A stretch of DNA of 64,000 bases, taken from contig MCGE01000037.1 of assembly GCA_002105175.1 (NCBI GenBank), forward strand, positions 35,001 through 99,000, given 5' to 3'. The position numbers were made by a program, and so were the translations under genes. Within the stretch, counting starts at the first letter, position 1, and each line of letters opens with the position of its first letter. The DNA is from Absidia repens. Taxonomy: Eukaryota; Mucoromycota; Mucoromycetes; Mucorales; Cunninghamellaceae. Under the pieces are notes generated by a model. That model searched no databases. It worked only from the letters and a program-made list of their open reading frames with translations, and was not told where the DNA came from. Shown here piece by piece: positions 48,027 to 59,929 of the stretch.

Positions 48027-51000
48027 CTAAAACTGGGAGTAAGACCAATTTTTCGGCCAGTCCAAAGTCAATTCGGGGGCTCCAATCTTGGAGTGTCCAG
48101 CATTATCATCGTCATCAGACACACCGCTTTTGTTGTTTTTGCTATCCATATTTCGATCATCCATAAGAATTCCAGTGATTGGCATTTTTTCGGCGCAGGT
48201 AAAGTACTCGTTCAAAATGAGATGCAATTCGTCTAAAATTTTGGTGGCGTAAACATGATTTGCTTTTGTATATCGCCATGTTTTTGCTGTTTGGATGTAA
48301 GTTGCCGGAAGTGTTACAAAGGAGGAGGATGCAGGTGAGGTGTTGATCGTGCCATCATCCCTGTCAGAGCCATTTTCATCGTCGTCGTCATCGTCATCGT
48401 CATCATCGTCGTCATCATCGTCTTCAGTCTCAGTATCTGCATCTTTGTCCAAACTGCACGGAATATGTGATAATGTTGCTTTTGCATTGTTGTCAGTATG
48501 TGTTCGTTCAACATTTGCACCCCCGTAATACACGTGTTTTTTCTTGTTCGTGTTGTTGTTGAATTTCCCGTTAATAATTGTGGGTAGAGTTTTCCATGTA
48601 TAAACATCCGAAACCTGGTGATAATATCCTTTCCCGAACTTCGATACATTATTTCCGTCGTTCAATGGTAGCCGATTGTGTCCAATATTTTTAATGTTGT
48701 CTTGATGCTGATCTATTGTTGTCTGCGATTTAACGGTAGTTGTGGAAGTTGAAGTACCAAACGAAAATAGTTTCATCCATTTGTCCTTCTTTACCGTAGT
48801 GATTGCTGCGTGTGGTCGTGTAAACAAATGATGCCTTTTGAATAACGGTGCGTTTTCTCGATCATAACTAGATGGACGGCGACTTTGTTCCTGCTGGCGC
48901 TCGTCGACGGACACGTTGTTGTTGCAAGACAATTGATCAGTTGGAGAAGGTGATGATGGATTGTATGACTGGAGTGGAATTTGATCAAGTAAAGAGTCAA
49001 GACTAGGTGAGGGTACGTTTGACGCATAAAATTTGACGCTGTCTCGCTGTGTTGCTGCTGTAGATTCGGATGTGTCATGTGTAGTTTGGCTCAACTCCAA
49101 ATACCGTTGATGGAAAGAGTCAAGTAACGTTTCGAGTAATATGTGCACCTGTCTGTTGGGACCAAAAAGAAAACAAACAGGTTAGTTCATACTTGGAGCA
49201 TCATACACCTTCTATATTTGACACTTACAATGAGCATCGAATGTAATCTTTTTGCTCTAAATTATTCGAAAAACAAGACGTTAGTTTTGTCATTACAGCT
49301 CTCTTTTTTCGATCTTTTACCTTGTTTGGCGTTATTTCTTTTCAAATCGTGAAGCTGGGTCAACGCTTTCCAACAATCATTTCCATCACAAGTTCTGTCC
49401 AACGTCGATGACCAGTTGGTAGTCGGTTTGTTGCAGGTCAATGTGTCGTCAGTGGATGTTACTTCGATCGTTGGAGACGTCGTCAAGAGTTGAATGATAG
49501 GAAGCCACTGAACATTAGCGGTGTTCCAGGTACGTCCAATTCTCCATATCAGGCACCGTAAAAAGAAGGTCCGGATATTTCGGTTCCAGTGTAGTAATAG
49601 ACGTTCAAAAATAGGTGTAGCGAGCAAAATTCGACTGCACATAAATTCCAACAAAGCAGAACTAGGTACCAAAAACTCGAAGTTGGTGTAGACAAATGAG
49701 AGGGCGCGGAGCAATGTGATGGCATGGTCTGACTGTAAAAAGATGAGTTGGAGCATATAGAGTAAAAATGGCAGATCCATTGGTTGCAATATTGGGTTGT
49801 TAGTCTTTGGTGCCACCAGTGAGTTATGCATTTGCCTGCTTTGTGTTTGTTGGGTTTCCAAAATCACTACATCAATAAAGTCCAACAAACCTATGATAGT
49901 AGAATACATTAGTAAAAAAAATAAAAAAGTAAAAAGGTATTTTTCTATTAAACTTACAAAATACACTTTCCACAGCCATTATGCTAGTGGTTTTGACGGT
50001 GGTCCTGATCCAAACATTTATCATATCGTGAAACAATCCCACCGGCTCCGCCACCATGACACACCAAACTAGACATTCACCGTATCGCTGTGTCGCCATT
50101 TCTAAGGGAGGTGGCTTTCCAGGGGGTTGACAATGAAGAGTATTATTTGATGAGTGGGTCGGTTGTTGAGTGGAGACTGGACGTGGAGGTGGTGGAGGTG
50201 GAGGAGAAATGGCTTTCAGATCATTTGCAGGTGCATGAATTTGCTGGGTTTGAGTATCTTTGGGTGGTGTCAAGGGAGGAAATTCATCTTGTGTAGAGCT
50301 CGTCTGGATGGCGGTGTCGATAGATGGTACATTGAATGAGTCGGCAGTGAATGAAGTAGAAGTTGATGTGATTGATTGTTGTAACGTCTGCTGAGGGAAA
50401 GTGGTGACAGAATGTAATCTGCGGTGTAAAAGAGCATCAATTTTACCAGCGAAGTAAGAGGCAAGATACAAATATCCAGGAGATACTGCGAGCATGGTAT
50501 TTCTCTGGCTCAGATCGTGTGTATGAATTGAAGGGAATTCGGCTGTAACGTAGGTCTTAAGGGCAACATGATAATGACGATAAAATGAAAAAAACAATTC
50601 ACTATCATCACTTTGCCATCTATAAACAAAATGATCAGCTTCCCAGTAGCTCAAAATAGTCTACATTTCTATTTTTGATTACCTTCGGATCCAGTTTCCA
50701 GTAGAAGCAACAGGTGATCTTTGCTTCTGAGTTATACGGATATGCTGTTTGTACTGTGATAGATTCCAGACCATGATTGGTTGTAAATGTCCAGGAAAAA
50801 TAGAAGAGAGTCTACTTTTGTACTCAACGTGACTAGATAATAGTATAAACATGCAGGTGAGCATCTTATCCGATTTACCAAACCAGCTTATCTCTTACTT
50901 ACTGTTTCAAGTCCCCCATTTCCATTACCAAACGGTTGGTGATAGTCTTCTGGACTGGCAAAAGTCGCATCAAAGAGGCAGCCAAACCTGGAATTTTGAT

Positions 51001-52119
51001 AAATCCAAATGCTTTTTCAGAAATATAAAATAAAATAAAAGTCAGCCATTGCACAGTTTGCATTTTTTTTTTTAGTTACCTAGTATTTTGGCACAAAAGG
51101 ATATCATATTTGAGTAAATCGCCTTGTGATTTAGCTTTTCAATAGCATAGCGGAGTGTGGCCATTAAGAGACGTTTGTATTCTTGTAATTGAGATCTGTT
51201 AGCCATCACAGTATTTTCCACAGGAGAGTACCAGTCATCAAAGGTGGTGTCAGTATTGTCTATAAAAATCAATGAAAAGAATTAATATCAATCGTAATAG
51301 TGGATTTTTTATGAAGATTCTTACCGTAAGCGATAAATTCAGACCTAAAACATAGAAGACAAAATGATCAGCATATTGTTTATACTCTAAACAATATTCA
51401 AGTTACCTTGCCATGATTTCCACAATACATTCAAAATACAAACTGCGTTCTGTGTAATTGATATGCTGGACGTAACTGAGTAAAGTTCCCCACCTAAGAT
51501 GGAATAAATATGCTGAGTATCAATGATTAAAAAAGCAAGCACTAAAATAGTAACTTACCATCGTAAAAGAATAAGCCTTCCTTGATCCAAATGTGTAGAC
51601 GATGACGATAGTTTTGCCGTATTTTCCGCCTGCTGCTTGTTTCTAAACCATGGTAAGATGTTTTGCTTCAAGATATCTTGTCGTTGCTTGATCTTATTTT
51701 GGAACCTACATGGAGTACCACAGAAAAATCAGTATCCCTGGTCTCCCCCCCCACCTCCTCAATGCCATACTCCTTTTTCCTTATTCCCGCCTCCCGTTTT
51801 GTGCTTACTTTGAAAGCGATTTTCGCAAAAAATGAGAGTCTGAATCATCCAAAACCGAACGCACCAAAGGTGACTTTGCTTGCGCAGTAGTTGTTGTGGC
51901 GGCTGGACAAGTGCTATCGCAAGTTGGAGTAGCATCAGAAGAGGTGTTTGTCTTGGAGGGTGAAGAAGAGAATGGAGTCGTTGAGTTCGCGACCCCTGTG
52001 TGTGTATTCCGGTCAGATAAAAAAGAAAATAACTTCTTCCTTTTTGAGAGAGAATCTGATAAGAGGCGTGTGGAATAAAGTGGTCGTTGCTGTTGTTGGC
52101 CATCGGTTATCGGATTCAT
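48027..52119 (-). CDS. DUF1765 (UPF0592-like) fungal protein
   Basis: Eleven exons: 52119..51809, 51705..51559, 51493..51407, 51344..51325, 51259..51080, 51011..50903, 50832..50683, 50619..49958, 49890..49321, 49256..49229, 49152..48027, giving 1129 residues. Family-like segments are LILLRWWGTLLSYV, RSLYFECIVEIMAR, MRLLPVQKTITNRLVMEMGD, MLAVSPGYLYLASYFAGKID, and a helical region with MDLPFLLYMLQLIFLQSDHA and LLLHWNRNIRTFFLRCLIWR. A Pro run (PPPPPPPRP) and a Gln/Thr-rich loop sit near residue 430. The last ~370 residues are disordered with a 14-Asp run (about 48,379-48,420). The fungal DUF1765 family has no clear biochemical role. Two internal exons are only 20 and 28 nt. The family call is from memory of its RWW motif, not a search. 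Confidence 0.72.
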
Positions 52120-53169
52120 GTTGCGATTTGTTCAAATATTTAAAAGAAAGAAAATAATATATATTGAGGAAGTCCGTATATATATAATATATATGTATGT
52201 GGGTGCGTAATCAAAGCATTGTGGTCAAAATATAAAAGAAAAAGAAATTTGAGGCAATAATTCCAATAAAGAGGATTGTCCTGGACCCCTACATTTAAAC
52301 TCCGTGTGCCAAAGATTTGGGCATAGTCTCTGCAAGCCAACACTGTCTAAACATTCAGTGGTTGATTATATACATACTATTATTATGCTATGGTAAATGT
52401 ATGATATCAAATACCATCATCACTTTGATATTGAACAATAGCAGATAGAATACTCAAGAGATTTTTTCCTCAGTGTCGTAAATCGGGGCAAATGATACTG
52501 GGCTGATGCGTTTGCTGCAGCTGAATGTTGTTAGCCAATAACCTGCTTCGTGTCCCTTCAAAGCCATGGTACCGATTAATGGTGACATCAATCGTTTGAT
52601 TGGACTAAATATACTGCTATCCTCCCATATAATAACAAACATTTTTCCCATGCCACCCACTTCAACATAAAATAAAATAAAAAATTGAAAAAATAAAAAA
52701 AAGGGAGGGTATCTGGGAGGGCGTAAGCGGAGGTTTCATCGGGCCAGATCATTTCACAAGTTATCACTAGCTTTCTCCCGTCGCACTAATAGAATCAATG
52801 CTTATATATATATATAGCATTTGATTTCCGGTAGTGATTAGCATGAACGTACACCCAAGCTATAATCAACATATAATACATATAGTATTAATATACTGTC
52901 AAACCAACACAAATTTTCGATACGCAGCCCTTTTCCCCGATACATATAACCAACACAAGTACAAAAAATTTCAAAAACCTGGATTTCGAAAATTCCCAGT
53001 AAAACTATAGCACAAATATTTGATTTTATTTAAAATAAAAGAATGTAAAAAGGGACAAGAAAGCTATGTGCTGCACAAAAAAGGAAGCAAGAATAGTAAT
53101 ATATATATAGGTATACAAGTAATAAATATGGACGGCAATAATACAATATAAAAGTAAAGACAATTCAAA
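52120..53169. other. Intergenic region, 1.05 kb
   Basis: Holds the DUF1765 promoter and the UPF0658-like 3' UTR. A minus-strand open frame (52,660..52,454, 68 codons) has no recognisable motif. An AT tract lies at 52,804-52,815. No confident gene. Confidence 0.5.
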
Positions 53170-54425
53170 CTACATAGCATATGTATTGCTTGGCGAAGCC
53201 GACAAAGAGATCTTTTGCAGATGTTGGTAGGATTCATCATGGTTGCTATAGTCGTTGTTGTCCAGTTTGTCACTAGCGCCTTGAGGTCGGTAAGTTCCAT
53301 CCAGTTCTAGTTCCATCTCCTCAGATGACACTTGATCGATCGGTAGCGCATGAGGCTTGTATTTCGTCTTGGCATGAGTTGCAGGATTTGTGAATACTAA
53401 GGTTCCATGCCACACGTTCCAGAGATTCTTGGTCAATACCACTATAGTCATCACAATAAGAGCCATGGTGACAACTGTCGTAAATGTCAAAAAGCTCCGG
53501 GTGAACTCATAAGGATCATCATTAGGAGGACGAGCAACACAGATTTTGGATAGTCTATAACTAAAGTAAGCCAGCGACAATAGTCCACCTAGCACGACGA
53601 GGATCATCATCCATCTATTTTCCCGCTTCACAGAAATCAAAGCCATGGAAAGCCCAACAGCGCTAAGAGTAAAGACAAGAATGGTTTCGGTAACGGTTTC
53701 ATCGTATTGGAGCTTTTGTGAAGGAATCAATTGGGCTGCAAAGGAAAATACAAAGTAGAAGTCCAGTTTCAATAGAGTCATTAGCAAGCTCGTAGTGATC
53801 AGTGCATTCTTGATTCTAAATGCATATAAAAAATAAAAAAAAGAAGAAGGAAATAAATTGCTGATACTTTGCCTTCCATATATATATACTTACTTGAGGT
53901 CAGCGGAGAAGTGCCGATAATTATCCCAAGCAAACTGCTTTCGCAGTCTCCACGAATAAAAGGAGAGGACAAGAAAGAACGAAGGGATCAGACCAATAAT
54001 CGCATACTCCAAGGGTCGCATCTTACTACGATAAAATACTAGTGCGGCATATTTACCAATCAGAGTAGCTGGCCATGCAGACTCCACGGGTCTCCAAGCG
54101 CCACCGCCACTAATGGAAGAAAGTAAATAGTTTCTATCAGTTTTACAATAGATCATAAGGACTTTTTGTGGGGAGGGAAGGACTTACCAGCCTACAGCTT
54201 CCAATATCATGTGCTGTTGCAATTGAATACCACCATACCTGTTATAAAGCGCAAAATATGACTTTGAGAGGGTTCATATATAGAAGGGACGAACTATAAA
54301 ACCATATCTACTTACACTATTGAGGGCAATAAGGAACGATCGGTCAGTAATCTACTATTGTAACATTGGTCTCATCATTTACCTACAACTAGCAGGCCAA
54401 ACATTAACAATGCACACAGTTGAGC

Positions 54426-54456
<31 letters not shown>

Positions 54457-54865
54457 TTGCATAATCAGCATCGATATGCATCAGCTAAGCCCCGAAGTCT
54501 ACTACCGCCTCTCTTATAGTACCTGTATTTCTTTGGATCAAAGCATCGATACATAAAATGACTTGAAATATTTGGCTAGCAATAAATAAACTATGGTATA
54601 TCAAATCGGATTCACTAACGCCTATGTGTATCCAAAAAAAAAGGGGGAGGGTAAGAGCTGGTCAATATTACTGTCTCTGTCTGAAAAAAATGATCCTACC
54701 ATTGCCAACAGGTGTCATTTGGCAGTTGCCCACTAGCTTCAGGTGATTCATAACTACAAACCCTTCAAGGATACTAATGAGAATACATTCAACAGTAACA
54801 AGGCCCAAGGTGATGGAGAAGTCGCGGTTTTTGAAGATGTTGGCGATCTTGCTAATTTCAACCAT
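53170..54865 (-). CDS. Multi-pass membrane protein, UPF0658 (Golgi)-like
   Basis: Six exons: 54865..54700, 54621..54523, 54370..54316, 54238..54188, 54109..53894, 53815..53170, giving 410 residues. Several hydrophobic helices are evident: FSITLGLVTVECILISILEG, YHSLFIASQIFQVILCIDAL, YAIIGLIPSFFLVLSFYSW, LLMTLLKLDFYFVFSFAAQL, ILVFTLSAVGLSMALISV, WMMILVVLGGLLSLAYFSY and FLTFTTVVTMALIVMTIVVL, about seven in all. The order, the R-x-W-rich loop after helix 3 and the acidic cytoplasmic tail resemble the UPF0658 Golgi membrane proteins of fission yeast. The transport or receptor role is unknown. Exon 3's acceptor (54,371) is the only one that avoids two in-frame TGA codons, so that boundary is a deduction. 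Confidence 0.7.
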
Positions 54866-55260
54866 ATGTCTTGCAAAAGAAAAAAAAAAAAAGGAAAAAG
54901 AGAGGGAGAAAGGTTGTATGGTACACAGGACAATACAATAAATAATAAAAGCCAGTGACAGCTAAATTGAAAAGGTGTGTGTCAAAAAAAAATAAGTACA
55001 AGGTGAAAGAAAGAGAAAAAGCGAGGATTTTGTAACCCAGCCTTTTGTTTTACCATGCGTAGTACAGAATGATCGACTTTTTTTTTTGGAAAGTTATGTA
55101 TAGCTCAGCCCAACTATCGAAAAAGGTAATAAAACGAAAGAGTCATCCAGCATTGGTAAATAAACAATACTTTTTTATTCTGAAGGTTAAAAAAAAAAAA
55201 AAAAAAAAGGTATTTCTAGTTTCGGGAGCCAATCATATATTTGGGGAAGAAGGAAGAGCT
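54866..55260. other. Intergenic, UPF0658-like promoter / mucin-like 3' UTR
   Basis: 0.4 kb with A runs (54,880-54,891; 55,189-55,207). No gene is seen. Confidence 0.5.
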
Positions 55261-57113
55261 TCACCTTGGAAAATCGCTATCATTACTAATTTCAGATCGG
55301 TCACCCACGGAATTATCATGCATTGAGTGAGGTCGACGAGTAGACTTCTGCAAAGGAGAAGAAGGTGGGATGTCGTTTGTATGTACCACTTCATCAGGCT
55401 TTTGTGAGTAGATCATACCAGAGGCATCATTATTATTGGCATAATAAGGGTCGTGGTATTGTTGATGGTGACGAGGGGCATACATGATTCCTTCCTGAAG
55501 ATCTTGTTCACTACCATAGTAATCCGTAGCTTCATGGCGATTCGAACTATTTCTATCCGAGGAGGCTGCACCGCCTGCCATAGCCACTGTCATGCTAGGA
55601 GAACCTGGACCAGATCCAGTAGTGTATGTTGTGCCGTCATCATAGTAATAAAGTTGCCCTTCGTTATTGTGATGATCTACCATGGGCGGAGCAGCAGCAG
55701 CAGCCCACATCTGACGAGGTGAAGAGGAAGACGCTGTAGGTCCAGTACGCTGATGATTAAACATAGCTGCTGGTTCATGCATAATGTGATTACCGTTAGA
55801 CCAAGCTGTTTCACCAGCATGCACATCGGCTTCGTATTGGTAAGGTGATTTCGGTGGCGCCATATAAGGTGAGGTCATCATCATTCCATTACTATTTCCA
55901 TTGTTGTTCATCGCATCGTCAAAGGCCGCTTGACTATTTTTTTTATTTCCCCTTTTCCTTCGAAGGAAAAAAAATAAAAGTGTTCCTGAAAAAAAAAAAA
56001 GCCTCTTGATGAATATCAAAACTTTCGCAGTCCGCTTTTTTTTTTTTTTTTTTTTTTTTTTTACCTATTAAAGCGATACCAGCAACTCCTCCGACAACTC
56101 CTCCAGCAATGGCACCAGTGTTAACTTGGTTCGAGCTTTCATCTACGTTTTAAAAAGTCAAATCAGTAAGATAGTAAATAATAATGTTCAAAAGTTCAGT
56201 GTGATTAAGCTTACCAATGATGCCTGAGTTAGTGGGTGACGTTTCGCCAGTAGAAGACAAACTAGGCAATGATGTCGAGGGATTCGCACTTTCTGTTTCA
56301 CTTGCGGTGTTTAAAGGAGTAGTTGACGACTTCCCATTCCTTCTTGTTCGGGAACTAGTACTTGAACTGGAATCTGGGGAGTAAGTGGAAGACGATTCAG
56401 CCGATGAAGTAGGTGTCGAGTCATTGGAAGATGATGCTGTTTCATGAGTAGGAATAGCATCCGATGTTGATGATTCTTCAGGAGGGAATGATGATGTAGC
56501 TTCTGGAGGAGGAGATGAAGTAGTATTTTCGGGTGGAGTCGAAGAAGACGTTTCCTCAGGAAGAGCAGAAGAAGTATCTTCGGGTGCAGAAGTTTCAGCA
56601 GGAGGAGTAGATGATGATGGTTCGTCCTTTGGGGATGATGATGATGGTTCGTCCTTCGGGGATGATGATGATGATTCTTCAGGAGTGGATGGAGTTGTTG
56701 ATCCTTCTGTAGTAGACGGTGTTAATGATTCGTCTTTAGTCGATGATGATGACGAGTCTGTGGGTGGAATAGTGGAATCATTAGGGGGAAAGGTGGGATC
56801 TTCAGCGGAAGAGGACATGGTAGTAGGAGTCGGGTCGGCGGTTGAAAAAAAGTGATCAGTGCTGCTGCTAGATGATAAATCTGAATCGGGAGTTGTTGGT
56901 CTTATGTTGAACGAATCCGAGGTTTTAGTGGAAGCTGGTTCGTTAGATGTAGTTTTGGTGGGATTAGACCTACAAAAATAAGGAAATATAAAAATATTTG
57001 TAAAAGCCCCTTTTTTATCTAAATTTTTTGACAGGGCAGGAGTAAATTTACTTACTCTGTGGGTAAAGTATCCATATAAGTGTCAATGGGAAGTGATAGC
57101 AATGGGATGACTA
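55261..57113 (-). CDS. Ser/Thr/Pro-rich (mucin-like) single-pass membrane protein, 5' exon unresolved
   Basis: Supported exons: 57113..57056, 56969..56215, 56142..56065, 55985..55261. Upstream exon(s) carrying the start and signal peptide are not settled; one candidate exon ends at a donor near 57,217. The second and third exons encode ~250 residues almost entirely of Ser, Thr, Pro and Glu, including the tandem unit SSSSPKDEP (56,620-56,680), expected to be O-mannosylated. Exons 3-4 form one helix, GAIAGGVVGGVAGIALIG plus TLLFFFL, with GxxxG spacing, followed by RRKRGNKKN stop-transfer residues and a ~230-residue cytoplasmic tail with YYYDDG and PPSSPLQ segments. This is the architecture of fungal wall-stress sensors (Wsc/Mid2/Mtl1), but no WSC cysteine domain is seen. 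Function is inferred only. Confidence 0.65.
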
Positions 57114-58029
57114 CTATGTATAAATACAAACAAAAAGAAAACAAAAAAAACAAAAGGCGGTGAGCGCATGTTCGTACCACTAAAACAAGCATGAACAATA
57201 ACATGTGTTAATTTACCTTTTGTAGCACTATGACAGTCAAGTCGCAGAAAATTATTCAAATTAGAAAATTAACTTGCGAGTACTTGCGAGTTCGATGATG
57301 GACTTGTATTCGAGGAAGCAAATGTCGTACTGCAACAATTGTTGAACTAGAGAGAAAGACTAAGACAAACAAGAAAGAGAGAAACCAAAAAGCAAGTCCA
57401 TATAAATCCTTAGAGCGATAAAAATATTTTTTAACTCCCGCAAATAAACTCCTCAGGTCCCGGTTTCAGTTACCATCCGCTATTGTTCTTTTATCTTGAT
57501 ACCTTTCCAGGCATATTAATCATAATCACTCCAATAAAAGTTTTTTTATATCTATACAAAAAAAAAAAGTCATATTTAAAATCTGCAAATCAATTCTAAT
57601 ATCCGTCAATCTAAGTAATTATCTTTTACCCCCCCCATCATAGCCAACACTTTTTTTAAATAAAAGCTGTCTTATTGTTTTATTCGCTAAAGCTAAAAAC
57701 CAACCTATTTGAAAGACCTATCTGCTCAATCCTCTATTTTTCTTATAGAAGTTAATAAAACTGTAGCATGAGATAAACTAAGATAGTAAACAATCTACGG
57801 TGGGTGACAAACTATTATATAATGGAGGGGCTGTTTTACAGTGTGTGGCAAACTACTTTAAAGCGTGAGGGTAACCATACACTTTCACGAGACGTGACCA
57901 ACATACTATCGCTGCTGAGTGGTGACAGCTAAAAAAAAGTGAACTCGTGTTTTGGATAGTGTACATTTTTGTCATGAGAAAAGAACTATCAAGTCGATCA
58001 TGATGCATGATGTTGAACCTTACAAAATA
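57114..58029. other. 5' region of mucin-like gene
   Basis: Should contain the first exon(s) and promoter of the mucin-like gene. A donor-like CAAAAG|GTAAAT at 57,217/57,216 and a TATA-like TTTATATGG at 57,399 on the minus strand are visible. A direct repeat of TACTTGCGAG lies at 57,274-57,291. Left of the repeat (57.5-58.0 kb) I see nothing else. Confidence 0.4.
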
Positions 58030-58720
58030 AATAGAGCTTCAATTTTGTATCCACCAATAAAAATTAAAAAAAAACATTTCAAATAGCGCCCACTTTGATT
58101 TTTATTTTATCCCTCTTTCTTTCTTTTCCTTATTTTTTTCCTTATTTTTTTCCTTCACCAATCAACTTCTTTGGGGTTATTATGGACTTGGATTAGTGTT
58201 AGGACTAGTCTAGAAGGGTTTTCAGTTCAGGGATTACACGATGCATGGGGCTACCCTTTCATTTTGGATCTAGGATTTTGGACTACATTAGTTGGCTTTT
58301 TGGAGCCTCTGTTAGCTTAGCTTGGTGTTAGTTTGTCCATATTTTGTAACCACATCTGAATAAAATATATCTCTTTTTGCATGTTTCAACGAAAATGTCC
58401 CATTTGTCTATTTCATAGTTTGTGCAATAGATCCCTTTTATTACCATCGACACTTTTTGATTAGTGTTGGCTGTTTTTCTGTCTCAACGCAGGATATCCC
58501 TTTATTATTCTCATACTCTATGCAGTATATTAGATCCCTTTTACGATAGTTCCTTTAGATTAGTATTGACCATTCCTCAGATCTCGCGTTAGTTTCCTTT
58601 ATGCTACTAGATCCCTTAATTGCTGCTAGCTTTAGCGGGTTATACTTTTTGCTTCAATAAAACATACCCTCTTTCAAGCCATCAACCTCTACTATCTACC
58701 TATCTGATATTGTTCCATCT
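58030..58720 (+). repeat. Dispersed repeat family member, long forward copy
   Basis: Begins near CATTTCAAATAGCGCCCAC (58,076). After a pyrimidine tract: GGATTAGTGTTAGGACTAGT, TACCCTTTCATTTTGGATCT, TTAGTTGGCTTTTTGGAGCC, GAATAAAATATATC (58,359), AAAATGTCCCATTTGTC, CCTTTAGATTAGTATTGACC and CAATAAAACATACC (58,659). Same block order as 38.14-38.83 kb. Confidence 0.8.
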
Positions 58721-59879
58721 TTTTTTTTTTTTTTTTTTTTTTTTTGTGTCTGATGAGATATGGTTTGAATATTATGTCATACGACTATGATTCCGGTGAA
58801 GCTCGGTGGGAGTGGAGAAGATTTCAGAGGAGCGAGTATCACCTCGTCATTTATCCTTTGTCGCGAGTATGGTTCCGTTGATATGTCCGTGTACATTTGT
58901 TATACTTTTGTTTATAGAAAATGTTAGAATGAAGCAAAAGCAGCTTTCAGATCCATTTAGAACAGGGTAAGTATCTGTTCACCGCTGTTTTGTAGTAACA
59001 TATATCATTTTCAAAACACTGTGTGTAGGATCATATCAAAGTTTTCCAGTTGAAGTTTCCAATATCGCCACATCTTTTACCAGACAATAGAAGCAACTTA
59101 GATAAGCAAAAACAACCTTCCTGTCCGACTTTGAATGCCTATAGCTGCTCGTTTCATCTTAAGACATATAAATAATCTAAACGTTAATAAACGTATATAA
59201 CGACTCTAAAAACGATAGAGAACTTATCTGTGTCAAATTGTCATTTTTATTTATCACAGAGATAAAAAGACTTCACATTCGAGTTACAATAATGATACCC
59301 CTTGACGAGTGCACCATAAGCTGTTTTTTGATTTGTTATTTTTTTGTACACATGCCGGGCTTTTTTCGGCAATAGTCAAATAAATATATATGTAGGCAAA
59401 GAAAGACAACAATGATTAAGAGAAACAAATAAAGGCACAAGAAAATGAGTGATAACTATCATAGTTTTATTCATAATAATTTCTATAACTGCGATAAGGA
59501 TTCATATTAACGACACCCGGTATATAACTATGCTTTTCTGGAAATCACCAATTGTTGGCTGTGAAATATCGTAATTCGGGTAACGGTATTTTTTGTTTTA
59601 TTTGGACTTCCTAGGCATCATCCATTTTGGATGTGGAGCGAGTAGGTGAGGTTGGACCCAAATTTGTCGCGGAACCTTCTCCCCCCCCCGTTTTCTGTAG
59701 GTGAGAGCAGGCACTCTGAGATATTAATATAAAATTTTGAATAGACCCAGGAGAGCATTGCATTTTAATTCCAGAGAGCTGATATTGATATCCGGAGTGA
59801 GAATGGGTCAATTTTGTTTAATACTGTCATCAGGGGAAGGCTTAAAATACCGGAAAAAAACAGGTAAAAAAAGCAAAAT
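58721..59879. other. Spacer between two inverted repeat copies
   Basis: 1.2 kb starting with a T25 run (58,721-58,745). A 66-codon minus-strand frame (59,811..59,611) has no recognised motif. No gene is seen. Confidence 0.5.
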
Positions 59880-59929
59880 CACCTAATGAAGACAGTGCCC
59901 ACAAGAGTAGCCCACGCTAATAGCACATA

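Noticed and set aside
52454..52660. 68-codon minus-strand ORF
   Set aside because: No recognisable motif, no splice context and no neighbour relation; kept only as a note on the intergenic region.
59611..59811. 66-codon minus-strand ORF between two repeat copies
   Set aside because: No family features; lies in a repeat-flanked spacer.
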